Shown here: piece by piece, positions 1-13,268 of the stretch
How the letters are laid out: every line of letters begins with the position of its first letter
Numbering within the stretch: position 1 is the stretch's first letter
DNA from: Paragonimus westermani
Taxonomy: Eukaryota; Platyhelminthes; Trematoda; Plagiorchiida; Troglotrematidae
Direction of reading: 5' to 3'
Length of the DNA: 64,000 nucleotides
NCBI GenBank assembly: GCA_008508345.1
Contig: QNGE01003485.1
Coordinates: 1 to 64,000 of the forward strand
Notes under the pieces: generated by a model
Database searches by the model: none
Seen by the model: the letters and a program-made list of their open reading frames with translations, nothing else
Told to the model about the DNA's origin: nothing
Translations under genes and position numbers: made by a program

Positions 1-1273
1 CGTCACAGTAGACATCAAACGTTGGGTTCGACATGCAAATCAAGTATGGTCTTGAAAAGCGAATGCCAAGGCGACGGATATCAATAAAACCTTGCCTACT
101 CCGCCCTGCATACCGATAGAAGTTTTCAACCTACAAACGGCGTCTAAGTCCAGCTCAACAGCTCGGGTAGACAATTTCAAGTCAATCTAGAGCTTTTTAC
201 AAGGGAGAGTTGTTCAGTCCAAACTTTTTCTTTGAAGCCATAAGATTGCCCGCATTATTTTGACTACTGGGAATCCCATGGATGACCATACAACATTGGA
301 ATAGAAGCTTGGTTCTAAAGCAATTAAAGGGACGTGTCCAGAAAAATATTGAAGTGATCGAGGACGATAAAGCTGTGAGCGAGGAAAAAGTCAGTGTTAA
401 AAACGTCACACTTGAAGCCAAACTTTTGAAAATATCCAACTGCAGCATTAAGCTAAAAGATCGTTTCAACCACTAATTTTGTCTCAATATTTGATGTTCC
501 TAGCTATGATTTTAGGTCATAAACAAAAGTTTTCATAAGCTAAATCCTAAAACAGTTTTATGGCCTGTGTTTTGGTACGCACAAAAACTGAAAGTGCACT
601 TGTCAAATTTGACTGGCACAGTTGTTGGTAATTTTTTCCGAACCGTAATAACTCGTGTTGTTTGGGTAGAGAACGAATAAACTGAAATTTTAGATGTTCT
701 ATTTTTGACAGTGAAGTGAGTAGCTCTATTACATTCGTGACTTTCAATTCCAATTCTATCATCGGGTTAATTGGGTTTTCAGGAAAACGTCTCTTAATGA
801 ACAATTGTGAACGCAAACGCAAAACAGTTTTCGCTTAAATGACTACAATTCTGTAAAACCAAACTATATTATATGCCTGAAACTGGTTAAACTATTCGTC
901 AGTTTATCTAGGACTAGTTTGAAGTATGATCTTTAAATATGTAAGAATGAAACAATGTGGGAATACTATGGAGACGTTAAGATTGAGTGCATGTTAGCCC
1001 AAAAGGATTAACGAAATGAATTAAACGTCATAAAAAAGGTATATATTGCGCTAGAAGCGGTGTATTCATGTTTCATACCTTTCAGCAAGCGAAATATCAG
1101 CTTTCGATATGCGGACATAAATGCCTGAGTTCGATCGTTTTCATCGGACTGTAACGGGTTAGCGACGATAAGGTTGGGAAGCGGGTGTTAGACAGTGATT
1201 GTCCAACGAGATCCTTTGTTCAACTCTTATTTTTACACAGACTTGAATAGCTAGGACATACACTTTGCATGCC
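1..1273. other. Non-coding stretch, no gene seen
   Basis: Only short open frames occur on either strand (under about 95 codons), at the level expected by chance for this base composition. I found no splice-bounded coding block, RNA gene or repeat. It may be intronic or intergenic. Confidence 0.6.
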
Positions 1274-1327
1274 GGTTAGTCGTCTGCCACACCGCGTACT
1301 CCTTGCTAATGCGGCAGCCGACTAGCC
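1274..1327. other. Imperfect hairpin, 15-bp arms
   Basis: The arms 1274-1288 and 1313-1327 pair at 13 Watson-Crick positions plus one G-U, with one mismatch, around a 24-nt loop. It begins a locally GC-richer stretch (about 1,270-1,470) in otherwise AT-rich DNA. It could be a small structured RNA or part of a transposon end; no family is recognised and no terminator or promoter is evident. Confidence 0.35.
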
Positions 1328-2016
1328 TAAGGTGTGAGAAGGACAGGTGACCTGGTGTATAGGACTTGACCGCTGTAGGTCGTACCCGCTCCCCGTGCTA
1401 GGGATCTCGAAAATTACAGGGCTGATAGCTGGAGACGTTAGGTGAGATGGCGGCTAATTGGCCTCAATGGCTTGATAGTTTTTAAGTGAATACTTCTTAG
1501 GGAGCAAAAAATCTCAGTGTTACTATTTGTGAATGGGACCTGAGAATAAATTTTCCACACAATCTCAGTCTTTTCTCGACTTCTGTGTCAACATTCAGGG
1601 AAGCCAATTCGGTACTTGGGTTGCTTACCATACCGGTTGTGGCATTTTCTAATCGTCGATGCGCTCGAAAACATGGGTAAAATACTAAATCTGTCTACCA
1701 CCATTTGTATTTCGAAGGTATGTTGAAGAACGGAAAGTGGAATCACTACGCTGAGGCCAACACTTCAACCGCTCCAATATGGAAAGTCCTCTACGTACTC
1801 TTAGAATGTCACAATTGGTTTACTTTTATATATGGGATCCTATGCTGATTTGGTGATTAGTTGGGGAATCGACTTTGCCTGCCAAATTCATTTTCTTCGA
1901 GCCCCTTTGCCGCAGTTAACACATCAACTCGAGCGCCGATAGCCTTAGATCAAGAAGTGAGTGGACTAAATAAACACGATAATGTTAGAACATTTTGTGA
2001 GAACGTTATTGGCCGG
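1328..2016. other. Non-coding stretch, no gene seen
   Basis: No coding or RNA signal was recognised. Its first 150 bases are GC-richer than the surroundings. Confidence 0.5.
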
Positions 2017-2049
2017 TATACATATATATATATATATGTGTATATATAA
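2017..2049. repeat. TA-rich microsatellite
   Basis: An alternating TA/CA/TG tract that is nearly self-complementary. Its last eight bases (2041-2048) are an uninterrupted TATATATA directly in front of a GC-richer segment, so it may also serve as a TATA element. Confidence 0.8.
2041..2049 (+). promoter_or_regulatory. Possible TATA box
   Basis: The TATATATAA motif is followed within 25-100 bases by GC-richer sequence and then by a good 5' splice site at 2146. That is the arrangement expected of a pol II start with a short first exon. TATA-like strings are common in AT-rich DNA, so this rests only on the splice pair downstream. Confidence 0.25.
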
Positions 2050-2324
2050 GGCGCAGTCGCAACTAGCAAGCGCGCATGGACTGAATTTGAACTGTGTGAC
2101 AGAGTTTGAGACCGTGTTGTTGGCGCCATTTTAGTTTTCGTTCGTGTAAGTTGTGTGTTTGGCTTATTGGGTCTTTTGCTCGCATTTCTTTTTTCATTTT
2201 TTTTTCACAGGGCTGTCACCAAAACGGCCACTCCGGATGAACCTTGTCTTCCGGCGTCTCCACGGTGCTCCAATGTTGTTCCCAAAGTTTTACGAAAATC
2301 AGATTAAAAACAGCCGACCTGCAG
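2050..2324 (+). other. Candidate 5' exon, 65-nt intron and second exon
   Basis: A 5' splice site GTAAGT at 2146-2151 is paired with a 3' splice site ending in cacag at 2210, preceded by a long T-rich pyrimidine tract. The implied intron is 2146-2210, 65 nt, a size common for early introns of flatworm genes. The second exon starts at 2211. One frame from 2212 stays open to a TAA near 2310 and reads Ala-Val-Thr-Lys-Thr-Ala-Thr-Pro; another has an ATG at 2237-2239 and runs open past a possible donor (GCAG|GTTATA) at 2325. The first exon has no long open frame and holds a two-codon ATG-GAC-TGA, so it would be mostly leader. The product is not recognised. It could equally be the 5' end of a retroelement transcript. 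Confidence 0.3.
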
Positions 2325-5300
2325 GTTATATATGCATGTGTATACACATATGTATGATTTCGAACAATTTCCAAATATTTCGTCTAGTAGGGCGGCTTCG
2401 GTAAGTTAAAACTGCGGTCAACTTTCGTGATTGCGTTTTTCTGTCACTTCTCCCTTATACTTCACGTTGTGCTCCATATACACTTGTTACGTTTTGATGG
2501 GGTTCATTTTCAGCGGAACATTTACGCTTTTAATCTCCTTCTGAAGATGTGTAATATGAGTACACTTGCAAATATCGATTCTCCCAATCTAATTTTTTAG
2601 AACCAGTGTGTTGTCCATATAACATTCTTTCTGAGCAGTGCAACACAGGATGAGACCTACGGAAGTATGTTCACTATTCCCAACCGATCATCTTTCTTTG
2701 ACTCTCATGAATACCATAGGATACACTCGGCATAAGGAGAAATGCAACACTTAACTCACGGTTTGAAGCGTGTTAAACGATACCAATTACTTTTTATCGG
2801 TTGGCGCCTATAGGTGATTCATAAGCAAGCGAATCAGAAACGTAACAAGTTGATAAGGTCAACGGTGATTGTGTGCACTACCGAAATACAGGCTGATGCA
2901 TTACTATTGTTAGTACTGAAAGATCTGAAAGTGCAAGTTAAGTGAAAAATATGAACGGTTTTCTTCTTGTAATAAGCGGTGTAATCAGCTACTCACGAGC
3001 AGGTCATATTCGTTTGCTGTTAGACTGTATCATGCTATTTAGGAATGCATCATCGCACTTAGGCTTCAAGCGATCGATTGAGTATTCGTCAGCTTTTTCT
3101 AATCTCTTCACAGGAAAGAAACTTATGCATTGTTCACCTCTTAATACACATATAAAATACAGCAAAGCGTGACCAATGAGATGACGGAGGCTTTGTGGAG
3201 TGGAGCCGAAAAATTCTGATTCAAAGACTAGTTATCATGCAGTACCCATTTTAAACAGGGTCGGACAAAACATAATATCTCAGTCGGCAGCGCAAGTGCT
3301 AACCATCACAAGCCAACATTCAAAATGCATCCTCATACGGTCCTACTGTTTGTCACCCATAGTAATATGCTGTTATGCAGTTAACCCTCATTTAGTCAGT
3401 ACAGCTAGTCTACTGACAATCATAACATTTTGGAAAAGAAAGGAATTAAAATATCAACATCAAAATAACGATTACGGCGTTTGCCAAGGGACTGTACTTT
3501 CTTCACAGCAGGAATTTTCCAATGCGAATCACAAGTCAGAACGCGTAGGCAGGTGTGAACGATTACATGTATCAGCAGCATTAATGGAACAGCTAATGTA
3601 AGCCAAATTAGCTTAACAATAATGCAGCCCATTCATGTGTCAGGAGTGCAACTTTGCAGTCATATAAATCACCAACGGACACGTCAGTGAGTAGAACAAA
3701 CGGTTACGTTGAAACTTTCACAAAAAGCATTGACATTCGTACATACAATGTCAAGTGTTCCGATGTTGATTTTACCGCAACAAGCCATCTATCAGTTCCC
3801 AATGAAAAAAAATAGTAAATTTTATTCCACGAAAAGCTTATTTTCATTGTATCAGCTATGAGATTGCACACTGCTAATCCATCGATTTTCGGTAAATAAT
3901 GCTATGTTTCAACAATTAACATGCAACCCAAATATTTGACGATCACTGAAGAAAATTGCTGCGAAAAATTAACCAAATGCACATGTTTAGAGCAAACATT
4001 CTGCTGACATTTTTACCATTCAGCTTATAAAATTTACGGCACAGTCTTAGTAGAGACTAAAGGTAACAAAATAACGGAACTGATTTTGGACAATGCTGTG
4101 TAAATTCGTTTCCTAACCTTTGAGAACAACTGACCAAAATACCGCAGCAAACTGGATAACTTGTATGAATGTGGAACAGATGTGTTATTGTTGTAGACAT
4201 ATTTTTTTTATCTATCAACGCCACTGCAGGCACGATCGAGTGATTGTGTCAGATCACTGGTGCATGGGAAAAGTACAACTGACATTTTACGGCCTTTGCT
4301 CGGTGTGGCATTCAGCTAGTTAGGATTGAACTAGAGAACAAGAAAACCATCAAAAACGTATTTAACAAACTTGCGCACCTAGTTACAATCTATTTTCTCG
4401 TGACATTTTGCCTACAGAATAATACATTTGTTGCTAAAAATAGTTTGTTTTCAACCAGTATCTGGCTGCAATTCTAGCGGGACATATTAGACAGTGCAGG
4501 TCATTCGGTCGATTTTTCGTAAAGACGTAGGCACAGTTTCATATTCGTTGATGAGGAAAAATATGCAGTCCTAGTACACCTAAATTAGTGGGAAAAACTC
4601 TAGTTTTGTGATCTTTCTTGAGGTGGTCCATCCAAAGATTTTTGCAATATACAAGTTGCGATCAAATAGGTGTGAAACTAAACCTTCGTCAACTAAGCCT
4701 CAGGAATGCCTATCAGATATAGGGAATCTAACAAATATTTATATGCACCTGAAGTTCACTATACACATCCGTGTAAAGTTTGTATCGTTTTTAGTGATAC
4801 ATAACTGGAACAAACAGAATAATAATAATGGTATTACAAAACACGTTGGGCCACTCACTAATCAGACAACCAGACAATTTTTGACAACACCATTCATGGT
4901 AAAATTGTCTCGTAACAAATCACCAGATCGATTAACCGAGGTATATGATTACTTTGTGAAAAAGCGACATTTAAATTCTGTGGAGATAAATTAGGAAATT
5001 CCTCCCTTTCGGTTCAATCTATCTGGCTGTTCGGATTTGGCAAACAGTGAAATTCAGACTTTTTGATGATGTGTACCACGTCGCTTAACGGCTAGCCTTT
5101 AATGAGCTATCGTCCAGCGCATTACCTAACAAGTCGCACAGAACGCGTATCACTTGTCAAATGTTGCAGTGGGATACAATGTTTGATCGGGAAATTCATG
5201 AGGATCACAAGATACGAACTGAGCTGATGGTAAATCTAAGCCACAGTGCATTCCATCAGAGTGTTTAGGTAACCTAAACATGAGTAAAGTTTATACCCGG

Positions 5301-8300
5301 TTCGTTTTTGTTACAATACGCCGTATTAAATAGATACACTTCCTGAAAACGACGAGGAAACAATTTTGGCGGGAGTTTTGCTTTCTACCGAAAATAGTTC
5401 AAATGTTCTGATATTCCCATTATGTGGTCGCAAGACGGTGTTGAAGACAAGACTTGTTTATTCAAAACGTCAGAATAGTTACGCACGCATCTGCGACACT
5501 GATGTCACCGCAAGACGGTGGATTATCTGAAATAAAGTTCATTAACAAGTGGCTGAATCCTACTGTCTGTTCTAACAAGTACTCAACATTTATAAATTAT
5601 TGAATGGTCACATGTACAAATGAACAGTGATGCACTTCGTATTCCCGTGTATATTCCTTGGTAACTGATTTCCTGAAGGGTTACAGGATGCGAAATTATC
5701 GCACCTCTTATAAGCGCGCCTTGAAAGAAATTAATTGTTTGTGGTGGTTTTGGTTCAGAAGAACAATAGCTAATCAACCGAATTCAGTTTTATCAACTGA
5801 TACCTTTCATGTTATAATGACAGGTTGGTTGCAATAAGTCGCTACACTTTTGGGAGGGAAAGTCTGAGGGATTTTGAACAAAGAATCCTTAGAGCAGATT
5901 CCACTGCAATTTGCGAAGCTCATTTCAAAATCTATGGGTTAACATGTCGTGGGGGTCAGAGGTCAGTGTGGGGTAAAACACTATGATCTAGTGAAAATCT
6001 AACAATTGCTTCAAAGGCGGAGAACTAATGATCGATTTCTTGCCCGGTAGTGATTATACACTACGGGTGAATACCAGGTGGAAAACGAAACTTCGGTTTA
6101 ATGTTTTTATTCAACGTCGGGTAGCCAGGTAGTTACTTCTACTGGGAAAAAACATGAACAACTTTAGAGGATGATCCAAATATGTCAAACGTTACTAAAC
6201 GCTACTAAACAAAGCACTGAAAATCATATGATACGAAACGTCCTTCTGGCTCCATTTACCAACAAGTCTAAATAGAATGTCATTGAGAGATTGAGGAAGA
6301 CAAAACGAAACATTTCGCAGTTAATCCTTTGTCAAAAGTCTCGCCAAATAACTTAGAAGTATAATGAACGTCATTGTAACGAAATTAGGAAAGTTAATCG
6401 TAGAAAGCTGGATAACGCAACGCCAAGCATAAGTTGCGTTGGTAATATATTCTCCTAAACTTTGATAAATGACTTAAGTGAAAGAGTTGCTGGGCCAAAA
6501 AAGCATACGTAACGGGTAGGAAAGCAAAAATATTGATATACTATCGTATTGGAACATTACTGTGACTAGATGAATAAACGGCGACTAGGTGTGTCGTTTA
6601 TGAAAGAACATTTCGACCGGCTAATATCCCATTTTTGACAATTCTGCCTCAGCGTCGGACAACAAGAGAGTCGGCATGCAGATTGTTTGACCGGTAAAGG
6701 CAGAGTTACACTAGTGACACTTCAGGTAACAGAATACGTTAAATAAAGCAAACGATTTTAATAAGAGTTATTCGTAAGACACAGGAAAGTTCACCATTAC
6801 TAATATGTAGAGTAATACACAAAAGTACAGTTCCCAAGAAAATAGCAGCTTTACAATTCCTGCTCAGAGGAGGAAGCGTATGATGAGTAACTGTGTGGCG
6901 GCCGAGGTCAGCTGTTGCTGCGGACTCAGCTGTCTTGTATAGGTTTGTATGAATCTGCATCCCCCCGTAATGCAACTGGGATCTCAGGTTATCATAACAG
7001 ACTTAAACTATGATTGCAAATGCAGATATGGACCATCATGTGAAGACAAAACAGAGTAACGATCTGGACTCAGGGTTGGTAATTCTCTAACAAAATGGAC
7101 TCAACAAACATATAAGCAGGAGGGGCTAACACTATCGATTATGAAGTAACATACACGGGCGCGACATGTGACTGTCTCAACAAACACATTTCAGATAGTG
7201 TTCCAAACAGGATGCGGGCATTTTGGGGTTTAGCGACACAACTGGTGTGAGACATAGTGTCCAGTTAGTGAATGTTTTGGAACCTTGAAGCTGCTACACT
7301 AGTAACCAAACAACCAAATTCAGGTGGACTTTTTGACCGGGTTTCACACCTTATATTTCCTTACGTTCACCCAGCCTGCAATAAACACTAGTAGAAGTTG
7401 AGCAAAATATGCTCAAGCGTAACCAGTGTACTGTACGTTATCCACTTGTCTTTTCATATGAAATACTACTTAGAAGTCTGTTCCATGGTGCTGGGTAAGT
7501 TGTTGTGGAGCATCTTGAGTTGAAGAATTTGTACTGAAAAAAGTGTTGTTTCACCATACATTTAGGTTGCCAATCAGATGTCCCAGAAAGGATGTCGTAT
7601 TCTACAAATCGGACAAATAATCAACCGTATTGGTGACCGAACGTAGAAGTCATCTGCTTGGGTAGGGAACAATGGTAGTTTAGCATACATAATCACCAGA
7701 GCATGCAACGTACACGCTTGCAGCCCACGACCTCGTGAACTTATGAATAAAACATACGTTCAAGGAAATTGCAAAGTGTACATCATTGCGTTCCAAATCC
7801 CATCGATCAGTGTTGACATCGAAGGTGTATATGCACTTGGACTGTGTTTGTAACGAGCTACTGTCTGAAGTTGCATGACTAAACGTGCTGTTGTGCTATT
7901 GTCAGAAAATTCTCAGTGAGATATATCGTCAATGCCTCGTTCTAAGTTAAATCACATGTTAAACCCTCACAACCAAACCATTCTTCATGAAACCCGTCGG
8001 TTTGGCTATGGTTTTAAGTGCTAAAGTGATCGTTCGGAATTTCCAAATGTTACCTTGGCACATGAAAGTGGGGACCGCGTGTGTACCGTGAGATGAAAAA
8101 CGGACGGTTAACTGTGTAACGTATGAAGATGGACGATTTTTGTGACAGATGAGTATGCATTAAGAGCAGTGAATTAAAACATAGAGCTGTGCCAAACCGA
8201 TTGAAAGTACCGAAGAAAGACGATCTCGTGTAAATTACTCAGATTGACATGGCAATAAAAAACCTTTTAAAAGAGTGGCAAAGCATAAAGAACGGCACTT

Positions 8301-11300
8301 TATAACTACAGTTACACGATCAACCACTGGTGTCAAGTCAAGTCAGGTTTAGGGTATGTTTTGTGTAACTCCGCAGATGAATGGTTACATCTTGTGCTTA
8401 CATCTCTGCAAACTAGTGTCAACTAATCCAGGGAGGTTAGGTCACTTGATAAGAATGGTCGGAATAAAATTTTTGGACAAACTGATAAACGGCTGTGCTG
8501 AAATATATTTAAAACAATGTGAAATCAGCGGAAAAGTTATGTGTGACAGACATTCGGTGCGAACATTCCGCTTATCTTAAAACAAATGAAAATAATGCAG
8601 TCAATCGTCTGCGTGTAATGACCGCCATTTTTCAGCAGTTAACGGGTGATATTGAATGGGTAATCGGGGAAATGTTTAACTTCAAGTCGAACGTCATTCA
8701 GAGTTGATCGCAGCCTTCGCATTTAGGCAGACTTTTCGGTCGGCCACTTTCAAAACGACCTACTGGACTCAAGTTTTGCTCATTTTAGAGCTCGTCGGTA
8801 GTGTATATATTGTGAGAAATACCTATTATGTTTATTGTAATGGGGTGTCCGTGGAGTGGATACAGTCCTATAAAGTGAATACAAGTTGGTCGCAGTGTCT
8901 CAACTAAGTAATCACCTTAATTTGCAAACTTTTTCAAAATAACACTGATGATTTGCAACCACAACGTTCACGCTCACAATAACGATGTTTATACGAGAAA
9001 ATCAATGTGTGTTTCGGAAACAGAAGTACAGGTGTGGCTTACGTTAATACGCAAAATTCAGAAGGCACTTTCGAGACCCTGCAACGTTCCCTCAACTTTA
9101 TCTTCTTTGTAGAGAAAACCAATTCACTTTCACCCGTTTCACATGTTATTCTTCAAAAATTCCGGCCAATTCTGTTATCTCTTGTGGCACCTATAAACTA
9201 ACTATAATTCAAAATGTAACGGATTTTGTACTCACGGACACTCCATTCAAACTATTAGGAAAAAACCACCACATTTGATCATGTGCTTGCATACGACTTG
9301 GATTTACGATCAGTGTGTATGTTTTTAATTCAAAAATACTGATTAGTGTGCAATTGGCCCCATATTAACTTTACTGATGGATTTTTGAACCGGAGTTCAA
9401 GCTCTGATAGCGGTACGCATTAGTGACTACCTCTAGCAAGATACAACAGTGTCCAGTAATTCCTTTCGAAAAAAGTTATCTAAGACGTAATATGTGAATT
9501 GCAACCCAATGCTCCTGGTTGCTAACTTAAACATAACCACAGACAAAGATGCGACGAGGCAAAACGACACAATTTGTGAAGTCCGTTGATCTGAACAGAC
9601 ACAAGCAATCCCGGCTCCCGGTGTACGCTGTCTAGTGTCGAAAGCTGTGGAGACTATAGGGTAACGACCCGCTGATGACGCTTACGCTTAAACTAACAAA
9701 TTGTATGACCACTACATATTTGAATAAAGTTAAAACACAGAAGTGATTTTCTGGATAACTTGACCATCAAAGCAATTCTGATAAGTTGGAACTACCATCA
9801 GCATTTTACCGTGTTTGATAGCAGTTGTGCTTCCGATCTGCCATCCAAACACCTGATCAACCTTCTCAAACTTACATACACTTGCGCAATTTTTCAATCC
9901 ATTTCACTGAATCTATTTTACTACCGGTTGATTATTCTCCGTAAGATGTTTGTTTTCTTCGGCTTGAAGCGCAGTCAGTAAACATTAGTTGCATGCATAA
10001 AGCAAGTAAACAACGTAAAAACGTGAAGCATTTATTTGATTGAATCAGAAAACAAACTTATGACCAGTTAACATGAAGGCAGTAATATGGTCACGCGATT
10101 TTTTTGGTGCTGATGACAGGTGCACAAGACTGATTACTCAACAGGCCATCTAAACATTAGAGAGGCTGAAACACATTAAAACGCTGTCCAGATAATAATC
10201 GAAAATACCCATCACAGAACTAGAGGTGTGAAGTTTATTTCGACTTGGATCTATCTCAGACCGCCCTATAAGAACTAGGTACAGTGTGTACGTCCAAACT
10301 GACTATATTACTAATAAGTGATTTGGCAGACGTGTTTGTTTTTATTAAGATTCAAGTTCTGGCTTTGACTGAGATAAAATTATCCACCGAATTTGTCTGC
10401 ACCTAAGCGAAACGAACTTCGTCATTCAAGCTATGAATCCAAACTAGCGACTTAGTAAACTTTCAGCTGACTCCCATGGAGCCTGTGATATTCAACAACA
10501 TCATCACAGATGATGTCACCTCGCTTGGCGATGGAACGTTTGCAACCTAACTGCCAAGCTCGGCGAACATATCAATACCAGTAGTGATTATTTTTGGAAT
10601 AACAATCTGCGCAATAACCATAAATTAGTAAACGCGCTGCTGTAAATTTCGCATATTTAGAATCTAATGGGGTTATAAGTCTACGTATTGTAAGTGCCAG
10701 ATTTGTCGATAGAATTTTTGTAAATTTATCATAAGATCAGTGGCTACTAGGAGTTCAAAAGAGTCGTTTGGCAAAACGAAACCCCTCAACCTCTGCAAGA
10801 AATTTTGAGAAAATTTCGTTTGTCCCTCTTCTAGGATATTTCACAAGCTGTAGTAAGTCGTTTACTCCTCTGAGGAAAAGTCGTGATGAATGATGAATCA
10901 ATGACGACATACTATGGGGATATTTATAAGGGAAGTTTCAAACTTCGTGTGCAAGCTCTTCAGTAGACGTGTAGTTAAACAGTGCTCATAGACCCAGCCC
11001 GTATGGGCTGACGACAAACATATGTATTCAAAAATTACAAATGTATGGCCAAGAGTAACCAATATCCATTCAACCTGGACGATAAAGAACGTAGAAACTT
11101 AAGAAAAGACTAGGATTTCATTACCTAGCTTACAGAGCAGTCACCATGGAAAAAAAGGCGAATCTAAGACCGGTCTGTGAGTGAAACGGTAATCAGATAG
11201 GAAATGGAATGAAATTGACAAATTCACTCGTTAGAGGTTCAATTAACAGTCGGAGTGTTTATGTACTACTCACTAATCGAACGGTTAATCACCCAAACTA

Positions 11301-12629
11301 TGACACTAGACCAAAGTGTCACAAACTATGTTTGGTTATCGACACAATCATCTATGTAAAGTTTTCTCAAGTGGACTGGTGGAGGTTACAAAAACTTGGA
11401 AACAAAGGTTTTAATGTGGTAAATTGTCAGTCGTGTAACTTCCACCTACTTAGCTATTAGCAAAAGCTACACTGCACCAAACGGACCGGAACGATGGATG
11501 TCCATTTTTAAGAACAACGTAAGTAAAAGCAAAGCTCAGCTGTTGGCCGACAGATACATACCTTGTCATCCATGATCTCTGTTTATTTCTAAATTTAAAT
11601 AAGCTCATTATCGAAAGGTCTAAACAAAAAGGTGGGACGTTCGTGCTTATAATAGACTTCAAAAGAAAACATTAAGCCAAAGTTGAGATCCAACAAGCCT
11701 ACAGTTCTCATCAGAACTAAACCCTGCCGAGTCAGCTTTTTCATTAGATTTCTTTCTAGGAGCCAGCTGATATGCAACGTATTCGGCTTGCAAATGAATT
11801 GGCTTAACACTCATTTCTTTTACTTTGAATGGCTGATGTTGTTTGACACTGTTGCTTCAAGGTTTTTCGCCGCATTCCAACTTTGCTACATTTTTATCTA
11901 AAGCACTTTCAACGCGTGAGAGGCAATCAATTTGTGAATTCTTCGCCTTTGAACGTATTAGGTTTTCACGATGTTATTTCATGAAATTTAAAGACTGCAA
12001 TTTCATGCTACCAACCTCTCAAACAGCCGTCCAAATAAATAATCTCAGGACAGCTGCCGCCGTGGAGCAATTCGAAACATACGTTTTCGGCAACCAGGAA
12101 GAACGTGAAATTAGTTACCAAAAAAGTAGCCTGTGGATGCATTTTTCCTTTAGAAAACCATAAAAAGTTTGTGTACACTGGCAAACATTTGTTGTCCACA
12201 AAAAACAGCCTTACATAAACTTTTCAAGTCCTAAAACCTAATGAATTCAGATCAATGCAGATAAAACCTTGAGTTATTTTTATCAAAAGTTTTTGGGTAT
12301 AAAGCTTATGATGGGCAGCAAATCCTGCAGTGCAAAACGTCTGAGTGAAGAAACGAGTGATTACATGTACAATACATCCACTTTTGATTATGTGCGGATC
12401 TTTCACTTAATCGCAGTTCTAGTGAATCTTCATTTTTACAGAACACTTCGAATAACGCAAAACGTGCATTTCCACAGTTAACCGGGATACGAATGAGTAC
12501 GACAGTATTGCAAATCAGAACGACAAGAGCGCATCAGTTACACACCTGTCGGTAGCTGAGTCCGCTGAGACGAAACCTCGCACGTTTTATATCTGGGAGG
12601 GTGTTGATGGTCTGTATCATTGACTCCCA
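2325..12629. other. 10-kb stretch without recognisable genes
   Basis: Open frames reach 128-133 codons here (about 3,200-3,601 and 4,608-4,994), but they have no family signature, no usable splice sites and no coding-like codon pattern. A 12-mer (cgcaagacggtg) occurs at about 5,428 and again at about 5,508, where it forms a small CACCG/CGGTG hairpin. Nothing else repeated or structured was recognised. Probably intron or intergenic DNA with old, unrecognisable transposon remnants. Confidence 0.5.
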
Positions 12630-13268
12630 ATGAACCGAACCGCGATCCCCACCAGCGTATGTAAACGGGAAGGCCACTTCAACATGAGAAAGACGCAATT
12701 AGTTGAGATTAAACTGAAATCATTCATTGTAACTGAGGAATTTGGATGCAATAATCGTCTGTACACAGGGGATACTATGGAGAACTTGATCAAAAAGGGC
12801 CCCGAGACATCAGTCGAAGTTACGTGCACTGTAGAGAAGTTGTTTGTTTCATCCTAAAGACGAAATCTGTTACCTTGTAATCAGCTTCATGTCCTCAGTT
12901 TTCGTTTATTTCGAACACTACACATCGATGGTACTGTAAAACGCCTATCTGATAAATTATGTCAGCACAGTTATTAGTGGCCGGAAGGTGGTGTGACGAA
13001 AATGGTCACAAGATCTAACGTTGACCATTTGAGGAACTTGGGTCATTCAGTTAGCGGAAAGGATGTCCTCCGAATTGTAGATGAAGGACCTCCAGATCGA
13101 TCAGATGTCGTCAAACTCCACATGCTGCTCGTTGTGGAAGTCCATGATATCGGTGTGTGGAACGCATATCTGTGCATTCACGGTAGTTTTCATGGACACA
13201 TATTCCCCCAAAACCCAAACTTAAAGGGGATCATAATTTGGAATGATGGTTGCGTGGATGTTCGCTGA
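12630..13268 (+). other. Two adjacent coding-like open frames, unrecognised
   Basis: Two plus-strand frames lie 135 bp apart: 12,630-12,857 (75 codons) and 12,993-13,268 (91 codons). The second is richer in G at codon position 1 than most open frames here, a weak sign of real or former coding, and reads like a folded protein (Arg-Ile-Val-Asp-Glu-Gly-Pro-Pro, then a Val/Leu-rich strand). I recognise no family in either. They may be exons, or pieces of one decayed transposon protein. Length alone is within chance expectation. Confidence 0.25.

Noticed and set aside
3200..3601. 133-codon plus-strand open frame
   Set aside because: Starts at GTG, no family motif and no splice support. A few frames of this length are expected by chance in 64 kb at this GC.
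4608..4994. 128-codon plus-strand open frame
   Set aside because: No motif, no coding-like codon bias, no neighbours.
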